From positions 1-41,857 of the forward strand of contig JAHDQE010000055.1 of assembly GCA_018433975.1 (NCBI GenBank): a stretch of DNA of 41,857 nt, read 5' to 3'. The DNA comes from Ornatilinea sp. (GTDB lineage Bacteria; Chloroflexota; Anaerolineae; Anaerolineales; Anaerolineaceae). Below the pieces are notes generated by a model. It worked only from the letters and a program-made list of their open reading frames with translations. It did not search any database and had not been told where the DNA came from. This document shows, in pieces, positions 7,820 through 16,385 of the stretch (within the stretch, counting starts at the first letter, position 1; each line of letters begins with the position of its first letter). Position numbers and translations under genes: made by a program.

Positions 7820-8854
7820 ATGGAAAAAGTCCAAAAAGTGACCCGTCTTCCCAGTGGAAAACAGATTGTTGATTTCATTGTGAATAATGCGATTATCTTT
7901 GTTCTCTTGATTCTGCTGATCGTCATTGTCATCGCTGAACCTTCATTTATCTCGATCCGAAACTTCAGGAACATCCTTTCGCAGGCATCAACCCGGCTTA
8001 TCTTTGCACTGGGCGTGGGCGGTATCATTATTGCGAAAGGGACGGATCTTTCGCTAGGGCGTCAGGTTGGCCTGGCGGCGGTCATCTCGGCCTCTTTGCT
8101 TCAGGCTCCGGATTATGCCTATCGCATGTATCCTAACCTTGCAGAGCTGCCCATTATTGCACCGATTTTGCTGGTTATGCTGATCACGGCGGTCTTCAGC
8201 GCCATTAATGGGTTTGTGATTGCCCGCTTGAAGGTGGACCCATTTGTCGCGACGCTGGCGATGATGGTCATTGTGTATGGCGTAAACTCGATTTACTTTG
8301 ACCGCCCGCCATACGGTGCTCAACCGATCGGCGGCCTCAGTGATAAGTTCGCGGAATTTGCGCAGGGTTCTATCAACATTGGGAATTTTGCAATCCCTTA
8401 TTTGATTATTTACGCTACACTCATCACCGGTTTGATCTGGGTGTTGTGGAACAAGACCCGGTTTGGCAAGAATATGTATGCCATTGGCGGAAACATTGAG
8501 GCGGCGACCGTCTCCGGTGTAAATGTTTTCAAATATTTGATGATGGTTTACATCCTGGCGGGTTTGCTGTATGGACTGGGCGGCTCTTTGGAAGCGGCCC
8601 GGATTGGCAGCGCCACCAATAACACCGGCAATGGGTATGAGTTGGACGCGATTGCGGCCTGTATTGTGGGTGGTTTGTCCTTCAACGGTGGTATTGGTTC
8701 TGTCGGCGGGATTATTTTCGGAACCCTGATCTTTCAGGTGATTGCTTATGGCCTTTCCTTCATCGGGATCAATCCCTATTTGCAGTACATTATCAAAGGC
8801 CTGATTATTGTCATCGCGGTGGGCATCGACTCCAGTAAATATCGCAAAAAGTAA
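7820..8854 (+). CDS. mglC: Galactose/methyl-galactoside ABC transporter permease
   Basis: A 344-residue integral membrane protein of the RbsC/MglC family with about eight to ten hydrophobic segments. Family signs are GTDLSLGRQVGLAAVISASLLQ, VIARLKVDPFVATLAMMVIVYGVNSIYFDRPP, the cytoplasmic coupling stretch RFGKNMYAIGGNIEAATVSGVNV, and AIAACIVGGLSFNGGIGSVGGIIFG. The DRPPYGAQPIGG loop is MglC-like. It forms the channel served by MglA and MglB. It begins 13 nt after mglA with AAGGAAGG upstream and ends shortly before a terminator, so it is the last gene of the operon. Confidence 0.93.
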   Translation: MEKVQKVTRLPSGKQIVDFIVNNAIIFVLLILLIVIVIAEPSFISIRNFRNILSQASTRLIFALGVGGIIIAKGTDLSLGRQVGLAAVISASLLQAPDYAYRMYPNLAELPIIAPILLVMLITAVFSAINGFVIARLKVDPFVATLAMMVIVYGVNSIYFDRPPYGAQPIGGLSDKFAEFAQGSINIGNFAIPYLIIYATLITGLIWVLWNKTRFGKNMYAIGGNIEAATVSGVNVFKYLMMVYILAGLLYGLGGSLEAARIGSATNNTGNGYELDAIAACIVGGLSFNGGIGSVGGIIFGTLIFQVIAYGLSFIGINPYLQYIIKGLIIVIAVGIDSSKYRKK

Positions 8855-8884
8855 TTCGCACCATTTTCCTGTTTCTAATCATAT

Positions 8885-8919
8885 CAAGGGACTGCTCATA
8901 AAAGGCAGTCCCTTGTTTT
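8885..8919 (+). terminator. Terminator of the mgl operon
   Basis: A perfect 11-bp stem (CAAGGGACTGC at 8885-8895, complement 8905-8915) with a 9-nt loop, followed by TTTT. It lies about 30 nt after the mglC stop. Confidence 0.88.
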
Positions 8920-9188
8920 ATGCACCGTGAAGGATGAGAACGGTTTTTGTGGGCCGGCAGAATACAGATTTATTTCACCGGTTTTATTCCTCAATTTCCG
9001 GGTCTGAAAGTAATCCTGCAAGTGTGCCGTGGGTTATTCCGTTTTCATTGTCCATCGTATCGATGATATTGAACATGCCTCACGTCATGAATTCTGCTAC
9101 AATGATCTTTGTAAACAGCACGGTCGTACATGCTGCGTTTGAGCAGGTCGATATTTTACAATACAAAAAATCATTTAAGGAGTATATG
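8920..9188. other. Leader region before the DsrE-like gene
   Basis: Together with the terminator this fills a gap of about 330 bases. An open frame runs through it into the next gene but lacks a ribosome site until AAGGAG at 9177-9182. A TACAAT preceded by TGC at 9098-9103 could be an extended -10 element; no convincing -35 accompanies it. Confidence 0.35.
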
Positions 9189-9539
9189 ATGCAAAGCAAA
9201 GACCCATCAAAATTATTGATCCTGTGGACCACTGCAGAAAAAGAGACTGCTCTCCATATGGTGTTTTTATATGGTATCAACAGTAAGAAGAAGAACTGGT
9301 GGGATGAAGTGACTCTGCTGGTCTGGGGGGCTGCCACGCATCTGGCTGCAGAAGATGCAGACGTGCAGGCTCAAATTGCCACCGCGCTGGAGTATGGCGT
9401 CCGCGTGATTGGCTGTAAGCGGTGTGCTGAAAATCTTGAAGTTGTTGAAACATTGGAAAAGCTTGGTGTTGAGTTATTCTACACGGGAGAGTATCTGACA
9501 GAATGGATCCAATCCGGTAATAAAATGCTGACAATCTAA
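9189..9539 (+). CDS. DsrE-family-like small protein
   Basis: A 116-residue protein with the pattern of DsrE/DsrF-type domains: a first strand KLLILWTTAEKETALHMVFLYGINS, then EVTLLVWGAATHLAAEDADVQAQIATALEYGVRVIGCKRCAENLEVVETLEKLGVELFYTG. The GCKRC pair sits where related proteins often carry a sulfur-relay cysteine. It is probably a cytoplasmic oligomer, and its function is unproven. AAGGAG at 9177-9182 gives 6-nt spacing to ATG 9189 and 3 nt to ATG 9186, so 9189 is chosen. A DUF4342 gene follows after 58 nt. Confidence 0.72.
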   Translation: MQSKDPSKLLILWTTAEKETALHMVFLYGINSKKKNWWDEVTLLVWGAATHLAAEDADVQAQIATALEYGVRVIGCKRCAENLEVVETLEKLGVELFYTGEYLTEWIQSGNKMLTI

Positions 9540-9597
9540 TTATCGCGGCAGTCGAAGCGGCATTTTTCACCCGATAGAATTAAAAGTGAGGTGAACT

Positions 9598-9858
9598 ATG
9601 GGCGAACAGAAAGTACGGACGGAGGAATTCCAGGTTCGCGGAGATGAGATCATCGCGAAAATCAAGGAATTGATCCGGGAAGGGAACATCCGGCGGGTGA
9701 TCCTCAAGAATGAAGACGGCCGCACTCTGATTGATGTACCGCTGACGGTGGGTGTGATGGGCGTTATCGTCGCTCCCCAACTGGCAGCCATTGGGGTGGT
9801 CGCAGCATTATTGAGCCACGGAACAATTCTGGTAGAAAAAGTCGTGGAAGAAGACTGA
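9598..9858 (+). CDS. DUF4342-domain protein
   Basis: An 86-residue protein matching the DUF4342 pattern: EEFQVRGDEIIAKIKELIREGNIRRVILKNEDGRTLIDVPLTVGVMGVIVAPQLAAIGVVAALL. An alpha-helical N-terminal half is followed by a short strand pair and a hydrophobic stretch (about residues 47-72) that may touch the membrane. Function is unknown in the family. GAGGTG precedes the ATG. It could share a transcript with the DsrE-like gene upstream. Confidence 0.8.
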   Translation: MGEQKVRTEEFQVRGDEIIAKIKELIREGNIRRVILKNEDGRTLIDVPLTVGVMGVIVAPQLAAIGVVAALLSHGTILVEKVVEED

Positions 9859-9906
9859 TCCCGGTCTTGCCTTTCAACAGAATTCAGATCAACACAGAAC
9901 CAGTCT

Positions 9907-9936
9907 GCGCGGCCCGGTTTTTATGCCGGGCCGCGC
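9907..9936. repeat. GC-rich perfect hairpin upstream of ABC exporter gene
   Basis: An 11-bp perfect stem (GCGCGGCCCGG at 9907-9917, complement 9926-9936) with an 8-nt loop TTTTTATG. There is no U-run on either side, so it is not a classical terminator. TATAAT at 9943-9948 follows closely and may be the -10 element of the exporter gene. Confidence 0.6.
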
Positions 9937-9986
9937 GGGGAGTATAATCAACTCACTATCTCATAAACGATATATGGTTTTTATCT

Positions 9987-11765
9987 ATGAAATCTTTGTC
10001 TTTTGTTTTGCGGTTTGCCAAAAGATACACTGCTTCACTGGTACTGGCGATCATCAGCATGGTACTGCTGGTAGGGGTGCAGTTGTTGATCCCTTGGATC
10101 ATCCGGCAGCTGGTCAGCACCCTCACCGATACCGCGTTCTCCAAAGAATCACTGGATTTTATCACCCGGCTGACTCTGATCGCGTTTGGGGTATATCTGG
10201 CACGGGGCGCGTTGCAGTTCATGCGTTCTTATACGGCCCATATTGCCGGATGGGGTGTGGTTTCGGATGTGCGCAAATATCTCTACAACCATCTGCAGCG
10301 CCTCAGTCTACGCTTCTACGAGGATAAACAAACCGGCCAGATGATGTCCAGAGTGGTCAATGATACCGACCTGTTTGAGCAGTTGATCGCCCATGCAGTC
10401 CCGGACGTGGTGGTGAATGTGCTGACATTCGTTGCGGTGAGCGCAGTATTGTTCAGCATGAACTGGGAGCTGACCCTGTTATCCATGCTCCCGATTCCAT
10501 TGGTTATTCTCTCGCTGCGGATGTATGCCAAACGCGTTCGCCCGGCATTTGTCTTCCGCCAGAAGGAACTGGGGGAGTTGAACGCGATCCTCAATGACAA
10601 TATCTCCGGCATCCGCGAGATCAAAGCTTTCAGCCGCGAGGAGGATGTCCTGGAGCGGGTCGGGGAAAACATCGACCATTACCGCTTTTCGCTGCTCAGC
10701 GCGCTGCGCCTGATGGCGATCTTTCATCCTACCGTGGAGTTTACCTCCTCGTTGGGAATGCTGGTGGTAATTTTCTTCGGCGGACGGCTGGCTTTTCAGG
10801 GCAGTCTTCCGGTCGCGGATCTGGTGGCTTTCTTCTTGTATCTGGACCTGTTCTACCAGCCGGTCCGCAACCTGAGCACAGCCTGGGAAGCCGTTCAAAA
10901 CTCCCTGGCCGGGGCAGACCGGGTGGCCGAACTGCTCCTGGAAGAGCCCGAACCTCTGGATGTTCCGGGCGCGATCCGGTTGGAGGAAAAGGCGCGTGGA
11001 GAAATCCGGTTTGAAGATGTAAGTTTCCGGTTCAATGAACGCGAGGCCGTCTTGCAGGATATCAATCTGGATATTCCGGCGCACAGTATGGTCGCGCTGG
11101 TGGGACCGACCGGCGTGGGAAAATCGACCATGGTCAGCCTGATTCCCCGCTTTCGGGATGTGACCGGCGGGCGGATCACACTGGATGGACACGATATCCG
11201 GGATATCCGGCTGGACAATCTGCGCCAGCAGATCAGCATTGTTCTTCAGGATGTGTTTCTGTTCCATGGTACGGTGCGGGAAAATATTGTGTTCGGCCGG
11301 CCGGATGCCAGTGAAGCAGAGACTATCGCAGCAGCCCGGGCCGCAAACGCGCATGAATTCATCACACGGCTGCCGGATGGCTATGATACGATGATCGGCG
11401 AACGCGGTGTGCGGCTCTCGGGCGGGCAAAAACAGCGTCTTTCAATTGCCCGCGCGGTGCTTAAAGATACTCCGATCCTCATTCTGGATGAGGCGACTTC
11501 TGCCGTGGATACGGAAACCGAACTGCTGATCCAACAGGCCCTGGACCGGTTGATGGTGGGACGCACCACCATTATTATTGCCCACCGCCTTTCGACAATC
11601 CGCAACGCGGATAAGATCGTGGTGCTGGAGGACAACGGAATTGCGGAAATGGGCACGCATGAGGAACTGCTGGAGGTCGGAGGAATATACCAGCGCCTGG
11701 TGACCGTGCAGCAGCGTCTGGAGCCGCTGGTCTCTCCGGCAAGTCAAACCGCATTGAACGGATAA
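9987..11765 (+). CDS. ABC exporter, fused permease and ATPase (MsbA/MDR-like)
   Basis: A 592-residue half-transporter. The N-terminal 330 residues form a six-helix type IV exporter membrane domain, with hydrophobic segments near SLVLAIISMVLLVGVQLLI and VLTFVAVSAVLFSMNWELTLLSMLPIPLVIL. The C-terminal ABC domain has Walker A VGPTGVGKST (about residue 371), the Q-loop in IVLQDVFLFHGTVRENI, signature LSGGQKQRLSIARAVL (about 476), Walker B ILILDEATSAVD and switch IIAHRLSTI. It probably works as a homodimer exporting lipids, peptides or drugs. No substrate can be assigned. A flavoprotein gene begins 12 nt downstream. Confidence 0.9.
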   Translation: MKSLSFVLRFAKRYTASLVLAIISMVLLVGVQLLIPWIIRQLVSTLTDTAFSKESLDFITRLTLIAFGVYLARGALQFMRSYTAHIAGWGVVSDVRKYLYNHLQRLSLRFYEDKQTGQMMSRVVNDTDLFEQLIAHAVPDVVVNVLTFVAVSAVLFSMNWELTLLSMLPIPLVILSLRMYAKRVRPAFVFRQKELGELNAILNDNISGIREIKAFSREEDVLERVGENIDHYRFSLLSALRLMAIFHPTVEFTSSLGMLVVIFFGGRLAFQGSLPVADLVAFFLYLDLFYQPVRNLSTAWEAVQNSLAGADRVAELLLEEPEPLDVPGAIRLEEKARGEIRFEDVSFRFNEREAVLQDINLDIPAHSMVALVGPTGVGKSTMVSLIPRFRDVTGGRITLDGHDIRDIRLDNLRQQISIVLQDVFLFHGTVRENIVFGRPDASEAETIAAARAANAHEFITRLPDGYDTMIGERGVRLSGGQKQRLSIARAVLKDTPILILDEATSAVDTETELLIQQALDRLMVGRTTIIIAHRLSTIRNADKIVVLEDNGIAEMGTHEELLEVGGIYQRLVTVQQRLEPLVSPASQTALNG

Positions 11766-11777
11766 TAAGGAGCTGGC

Positions 11778-12563
11778 ATGAAAATCCTGACGCTGATGAG
11801 CAGCTTTCGCAAACACGGCAACACGGCCCATGTGGTGGAATTGTTTCACCAGGAGTTGAAGTCTTTAGGCGAGCAGAATGGCGAACCCGTTGAGATTGAA
11901 ATGCTTCAGGTAGGCCACATGGATCTGGGGTTGTGCCGCGGCTGCCGGGCCTGCTTTGATCTCGGAGAGGAGAAATGTCCCCTCCAAGATGAACTCCTTG
12001 CTGTTAAGGATAAAATTCTGGCCGCGGACGGCATCCTGGCCGCCAGCCCGCTATATGTGGACGATGTCAACGGCATCATGAAGAATCTGATCGACCGTCT
12101 GGCGCATGTCTGCCACCGCCCGCAGTTTGCCGGGAAGACCGTTTACCTGCTGGCAACCAGCGGAGGAAGCCCTGCCGGGCATACCCTGCGCACATTGAGC
12201 ACTGCCTGGCTGACCTGGGGCGCGCATTTAGCCGGGTCGGCAAGCTTTATGACTGGCGCGAAAATGCCGCCTGACGAGATTTCCGAACGCTATCAGGAGA
12301 AAATTGCCAGAAGCGCGGGGAAGTTTTTCCGGGCTGTGAATCAGGAACGTTACAAGAATCCTTCCTTTATCAATCTGGTGGTTTTTCGCACCCAACAGCG
12401 GGCCTGGTCGAACGCGCCGCAGGACAGTCTGGATTATCAATATTGGAAGAAACAGGGCTGGACCGATGCGCAGTGCAGTTACTACATCCCTCACCAGGCC
12501 GGTATCCTGAAAACAGGGCCGGCAAAAGGCGTGGGGTGGTTCCTTTCACTCTTTATGGGATGA
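11778..12563 (+). CDS. Flavodoxin-like NAD(P)H-dependent FMN reductase family protein
   Basis: A 261-residue protein. Residues 1-190 have the flavodoxin-like fold of FMN reductases: MKILTLMSSFRKHGNTAHVVELF (phosphate-binding loop), the cysteine-bearing MDLGLCRGCRACFDLGEEKCPLQDE loop, and DGILAASPLYVDDVNGIMKNLIDRLAH. The CxxCxxC loop is typical of anaerobe iron-sulfur flavoprotein relatives and may hold a metal or disulfide. The C-terminal 70 residues are an extension of unknown role. AAGGAG precedes the ATG. It is probably co-transcribed with the ABC exporter and ends at a strong hairpin shared with the convergent gene. Confidence 0.82.
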   Translation: MKILTLMSSFRKHGNTAHVVELFHQELKSLGEQNGEPVEIEMLQVGHMDLGLCRGCRACFDLGEEKCPLQDELLAVKDKILAADGILAASPLYVDDVNGIMKNLIDRLAHVCHRPQFAGKTVYLLATSGGSPAGHTLRTLSTAWLTWGAHLAGSASFMTGAKMPPDEISERYQEKIARSAGKFFRAVNQERYKNPSFINLVVFRTQQRAWSNAPQDSLDYQYWKKQGWTDAQCSYYIPHQAGILKTGPAKGVGWFLSLFMG

Positions 12564-12583
12564 AAGCCCTATACAGATTAAAT

Positions 12584-12624
12584 AACAACCTCCGAAGTCA
12601 TTTTGCTTCGGAGGTTGTTGTATT
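12584..12624. terminator. Bidirectional terminator between convergent genes
   Basis: A perfect 14-bp stem (AACAACCTCCGAAG at 12584-12597, complement 12606-12619) with an 8-nt loop. It lies between the flavoprotein gene and the end of the minus-strand gene at 12644 and can serve both. The U-tracts are weak. Confidence 0.75.
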
Positions 12625-12643
12625 CTGGTTGGGCGTACAGCGG

Positions 12644-14242
12644 TTACTGCCGGGTACCTGTACAGCTCCAGGTGACGGCCGAGCCGTCCGAATCGGTATA
12701 ATCTCCCGTCATGGTGAAACCGCCGGCGTTGAACGTCAGGTTTGTATTGGAACTGGCGTACGCATTGGGCCCAATTTTAGAAAAGGCCTCGCCGGATTCC
12801 GTCAGACCGTTGGCCGTGAAAATGAAGTTGTACGTACTACCGGTAACGGTGGACGACTCCCCGTTGGAGTAAGAACAGCTCTCGGTGTAGGTATGTGCAC
12901 CCTGGTTAGCCTGCTCTTCCGGGGTCAGGCTGCTGGTTGGGGTTTGCTGGTTCTGATCGCAGCGCCCTTTTGAAGGTGAGCTGGAAGGGGCGGAAAGGGT
13001 GAACACCACCGCGTTGTTGACGTCCGTGCTGTGGTTCTGGATAACGGTGAACTGGGATGAGGAAGCGTGCTGGTAATCGGTGTAGCCGTCGCCGTCCGCG
13101 TCCTTGCCCAGGTCCCAATCGTAGCAGAACACGTACCGTCCCAGGGGCAGCTCCAGATAGCCGGAAGAGTTGCCGCCCGGAGAAACCACGGTCGAGCCGG
13201 TGGGAAAGTTCCCGGTATAACCATCCGGGGGTTGGTAGGATTGGACTTTGACCGTGGTGGGGATCGAGCCGGTGTTTTTGAAAGCCACCGGACGCTTTTC
13301 GGTGATGTTGGAACCGCCGGAAGCCCCACGATCCGAGCTGATTCCGCCGACTACGACTGCGCCGGAATCGCCTACCGAGCCCATTGGGGCAGGGATCGCG
13401 CCGGAATTGTCATCATCGTAATCCATATCGCCTTCCGGTCCGACGGGGATGCTGCTGGTGTCGGGTTCGTCATCGATATTGCCGGCGATATCCGGGTCCA
13501 GTGTGCTGGGGATGCCTGCTCCGGGATCGTATTCCTGGTCTGCCAGCGCCCGCAGGGTGCTATCCAGATCATCTCCGCCGCCATTGCGGGTCACTGTACC
13601 GGCGACCTGGTCGATGACGTTGTTTTTGACCGCTTTCGCCGCGCGATTCCTCCAGCTGGTTACGGCGATCCTTTTGAGCGCCGAGAGGTTTACCGTTCCT
13701 CCGGTCAGCAGCATGGTGCCGCCGGTTTCCAAAACATCGTTCAATGCCTGCCGAGGGGCTTCCTCAATGGCATACTGTGCCCCTTTGCCTATCCCGGTCA
13801 TGGCCGCGCTTGTCACCGCGCCCAGCGCCCGCCCACCTTTCTTCAATCCCTTTCCCACCCAATTGCTGAAACGCTTCAGCGGGTTGCTGTTGCGCGCCCG
13901 GTTGCGGGCGGCGTCGAGCTGGTTGGCACGCACGTCCAGTTTGGCCTGGACGCGGTTGTGGTCCTGTACCGCAAGCTGCCAGGCCGTACTGTTGGGATCA
14001 AGATCCGAGCCCTGTACCCGCTGTTGGATCTGGTCGAAATGGGCCTGCCGCAGGTCGCGCAGTTGGCGGATCTCATTGGCGTCATTGGAGCCAACCATCC
14101 GGTTGCGCGCCGAGATCATCAATGCGGCGGCGTTATCATAATCGTCATCCGGCGTACTGCCTTGCGCGGCGGCTCCCTGAACGGGCAGGAGGTTGAATAC
14201 CATAATGGCTAAAAGGAAAGTTGAAAGGTATTGTTTTTTCAT
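12644..14242 (-). CDS. Secreted protein of unknown function with acidic linker and C-terminal beta-rich region
   Basis: A 532-residue exported protein I do not recognise. A signal peptide (MKKQYLSTFLLAIMVFNLLPVQGAAAQG) is followed by a charged helical region (about 30-110, ARNRM, RQLRDLRQAHFDQIQQRVQG, ANQLDAARNRARN) likely to form coiled coil. Next is a small Gly/Ala-rich stretch (GKGLKKGGRALGAVTSAAMTGIGKG), then a low-complexity Asp/Gly/Ser linker (about 230-310). The C-terminal half is beta-rich, with ITEKRPVAFKNTGSIPTTVKV and LPLGRYVFCYDWDLGKDADGDGYTDY (a calcium-loop-like DADGDG), ending in WSCTGTRQ. ATG 14242 is chosen because AAGGAGAG precedes it and the signal peptide then starts cleanly. 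It lies 4 nt behind the upstream membrane protein gene, so the two form a pair. Confidence 0.72.
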   Translation of the reverse strand: MKKQYLSTFLLAIMVFNLLPVQGAAAQGSTPDDDYDNAAALMISARNRMVGSNDANEIRQLRDLRQAHFDQIQQRVQGSDLDPNSTAWQLAVQDHNRVQAKLDVRANQLDAARNRARNSNPLKRFSNWVGKGLKKGGRALGAVTSAAMTGIGKGAQYAIEEAPRQALNDVLETGGTMLLTGGTVNLSALKRIAVTSWRNRAAKAVKNNVIDQVAGTVTRNGGGDDLDSTLRALADQEYDPGAGIPSTLDPDIAGNIDDEPDTSSIPVGPEGDMDYDDDNSGAIPAPMGSVGDSGAVVVGGISSDRGASGGSNITEKRPVAFKNTGSIPTTVKVQSYQPPDGYTGNFPTGSTVVSPGGNSSGYLELPLGRYVFCYDWDLGKDADGDGYTDYQHASSSQFTVIQNHSTDVNNAVVFTLSAPSSSPSKGRCDQNQQTPTSSLTPEEQANQGAHTYTESCSYSNGESSTVTGSTYNFIFTANGLTESGEAFSKIGPNAYASSNTNLTFNAGGFTMTGDYTDSDGSAVTWSCTGTRQ

Positions 14243-14246
14243 TAAT

Positions 14247-14885
14247 CTATTTCTCTCCTTCATCCGAATTCAGCGGGACGGTTTCCAGATAGCGCAGCTC
14301 GCCATCGGAGACACCAAAAACCAGCCCTTCCGTAAAATAGAGATCCGCATTGACAAGAAGAATCTTCTCAACGGGGTCTTCCATATAGGTGTCCTGTCCG
14401 GCTGCTGCTAGTACTTGCTCCATGGCCATCTCCCGAATGAACATTTCCGGGCGATAAACCGTTTGAAAGATATTTTCGGTTTCCGGCTCTTGATAAGCTT
14501 CGGTGTATTTTTCGCCATTGCGATACGTGATCTCATAGCCGTTCCGGGGGTAATACCAGGTTTCCTCCCGGATCTGCGTGCGCTGCCCGCTGGACAAGAT
14601 TTTTTCATAGAACAGCAGCAGGAACGAATCCGGATAACCGTTCTCACTGAGCATGGTTTGCTGCTCTGTGCTGAGACTGTAATACCCGGGTATCTTGACT
14701 TTGTCGATCTCGAGTCCGGTGACCAACACCGGCTCATCCTCTGCAGTCCGGACGGCATGGATCCCGAATGCTACTGCAACGACTGCAAGCAAAAGTGCTC
14801 CTGCCAGTCCGGCAATCAGACACCCGCGCAGTTTTTTGTTTGGCTGCGCAACCCCAATCGGTATGCCGCCGCTATGTTCTGTCAT
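14247..14885 (-). CDS. Single-pass membrane protein of unknown function
   Basis: A 212-residue protein: a short cytoplasmic N-terminus (MTEHSGGIPIGVAQPNKKLRG), one transmembrane helix (CLIAGLAGALLLAVVAVAFGI, about 22-42), and an outside domain with KIPGYYSLSTEQQTMLSENGYPDSFLLLFYEKILSSGQRTQIREETWYYPRNGYEITYRNG. I do not recognise a family. GGGAGGG lies 8 nt before ATG 14885; an in-frame upstream ATG has no such site. Its stop is 4 nt from the next start, so it is translationally linked to the secreted protein downstream and the two products probably act together at the cell surface. Confidence 0.7.
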   Translation of the reverse strand: MTEHSGGIPIGVAQPNKKLRGCLIAGLAGALLLAVVAVAFGIHAVRTAEDEPVLVTGLEIDKVKIPGYYSLSTEQQTMLSENGYPDSFLLLFYEKILSSGQRTQIREETWYYPRNGYEITYRNGEKYTEAYQEPETENIFQTVYRPEMFIREMAMEQVLAAAGQDTYMEDPVEKILLVNADLYFTEGLVFGVSDGELRYLETVPLNSDEGEK

Positions 14886-15270
14886 TTCAATTCCCTCCCC
14901 ATACATTATTTCTGTTGACAAATCTGCAAAACAACTCAGCCTCATCCGGCTGCAGGAATCAGTCGGTTAACTTGTATTTACCCCTCCTTTGGTTAAATGC
15001 TTTGTATAGAAAAACCAATCGGGTTTAAACAGAAAGGCCAGGAAACGGTCTGGTTTTTAAAGACGATCTCAGATTATTATACAGAGAAAAACGTTGTTTT
15101 TTGAAAGGCTCTCCGCTTTCTGATCCGGCCGCATGGTCTGCTTCCGGCGAGAAGGGCCGAGTGAGGACTGCTACTTTGCGAATCATGCCCCGGCTCGACA
15201 CAGACTGGGTTGATTTATTCGTTTTCTCAGTCGTGATCTTCCCGCTTTTGTATGTATTCCGATTGCTTTC
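14886..15270. other. Intergenic region between two minus-strand units
   Basis: No gene was found in these 385 bases. A minus-strand promoter-like element lies at 15076-15106, followed by a long leader towards the gene at 14885. No clear terminator hairpin was seen after the TolB-like gene that ends at 15271. Confidence 0.4.
15076..15106 (-). promoter_or_regulatory. Putative minus-strand promoter for the membrane/secreted protein pair
   Basis: On the minus strand TATAAT (15081-15076) is preceded by TTTTTCTCTG and, after 19 nt, by TTTCAA (15106-15101). The -35 is weak. The element resembles the one at 16270-16300. Confidence 0.35.
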
Positions 15271-16152
15271 TTAATGGATCCAGCAGTAAGCCAAGTCGTT
15301 TGAGTCGCTCTGGGTAAGCTGCTGGAGAATATTTCCGTTTCGATCCATGAGGAATAGATTAGAATTCTCTCCATTACGGTTCGAGCTGAACAGGATTTTG
15401 CTCCCGTCAGCGGACCACATTGGGAGCATGTCCCAGCCCGGATTGTTGGTGAGATTTTTCTCGGAATTTCCTTCAATGAGGTAAATCTCAAAATCGAGAT
15501 TTGTTGTGCCGTAATTCTCCACGCGGGTGTCAAGTGTGTCGCCGTTGAAAATGGAATATTTGTGGATGAGGTCCGCGCCGGATCCTGCAGGAACTTCTTC
15601 GATTTGCCAGGAAGCTCCGCCCCGTCTGGCCAGATAAGTGGTCTGTACGGTGTCGTTATAAACATCCAGGAAAATGGCTCCCGGATCAGACCATATGCCA
15701 TGCACTTCCTGTCCGGGCAGGACGAAGAGGGGCATTCTTTCCTTTCCCCAAATATCCATCAAATACAAATTTACCGAATCGTTCGCCACAACGGCATACA
15801 GTATCCAATCTCCGTCCGGAGAGCATTCGATCATCCAATCCTCATCGGGGCTGTTGGTGAGGTTGACCGGGTTTGACCCGTCGCTATGCATCGAGTAGAT
15901 CTCGCGATTGCCGTCACGGTTGGTCTCCAGGATGATCAAACCTTCAGGCGGAAGCACGGATTCGGCCGGGACCGGAGTGAGGGTCGGTGCCGATGATTCC
16001 TCGAAAAGATTTTCCGAATCCGGAAATATTTCTTCCTCTGGTTCGGTGACAACATCCAAAGTCTGTGGGTACAGCGGAAAATTGCAGGCGCAGATTAATC
16101 CCATCAGACCCGCAAGAACAACACGCCACTTAAGGTTTGACAGCCGGAACAT
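15271..16152 (-). CDS. TolB-like beta-propeller lipoprotein
   Basis: A 293-residue exported protein. The N-terminus VVLAGLMGLICAC fits a lipoprotein signal with Cys23, followed by an acidic linker. Repeated propeller-blade motifs are visible: LIILETNRDGNREIYSMHSDGSNPVNLTNSPDEDWMIECSPDGDWILY, then WGKERMPLFVLPGQEVHGIWS, and WDMLPMWSADGSKILFSSNRNGENSNLFLMDRNGN. These are PD40/TolB-type blades and suggest ligand binding at the cell surface. The start at ATG 16152 is favoured by GAGGGG 4 nt upstream; alternatives lie 12 and 51 nt further up. No partner gene is evident. The ligand is unknown. Confidence 0.78.
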   Translation of the reverse strand: MFRLSNLKWRVVLAGLMGLICACNFPLYPQTLDVVTEPEEEIFPDSENLFEESSAPTLTPVPAESVLPPEGLIILETNRDGNREIYSMHSDGSNPVNLTNSPDEDWMIECSPDGDWILYAVVANDSVNLYLMDIWGKERMPLFVLPGQEVHGIWSDPGAIFLDVYNDTVQTTYLARRGGASWQIEEVPAGSGADLIHKYSIFNGDTLDTRVENYGTTNLDFEIYLIEGNSEKNLTNNPGWDMLPMWSADGSKILFSSNRNGENSNLFLMDRNGNILQQLTQSDSNDLAYCWIH

Positions 16153-16269
16153 TTGCCCCTCCATGCTTGGACCTGATTTTGATTTTCTTCGTTGGTTAAA
16201 CACAAAAGCGGGGGATTGGCAGGTTTCAGGGAGACTGGAATGCGCGCCATCACACTCGCCTTATAAAAT

Positions 16270-16300
16270 ATTATACAGAAAAAAACTTTCTTTGATACAA
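16270..16300 (-). promoter_or_regulatory. Putative minus-strand promoter of the TolB-like lipoprotein gene
   Basis: On the minus strand TTGTAT (16300-16295) and TATAAT (16275-16270) are 19 nt apart, with TTTTTTTCTG directly before the -10. It is about 120 nt upstream of the start codon. Confidence 0.4.
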
Positions 16301-16385
16301 GTTTTAACTTTCCGGAGAGGACACGGTGATTTTACAGGATGGAGAAGTGAAGGTTGCTGCACTTTATGTGTCCTGGCGATGAAAC

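Noticed and set aside
10479..11429. A 316-codon minus-strand open frame opposite the ABC exporter
   Set aside because: Antisense of Walker and signature motifs, with no ribosome site.
13067..14212. A 381-codon plus-strand open frame opposite the secreted protein gene
   Set aside because: No ribosome site or signal, and Ala/Arg/His-biased composition typical of an antisense frame. The minus-strand frame has a signal peptide and a ribosome site.
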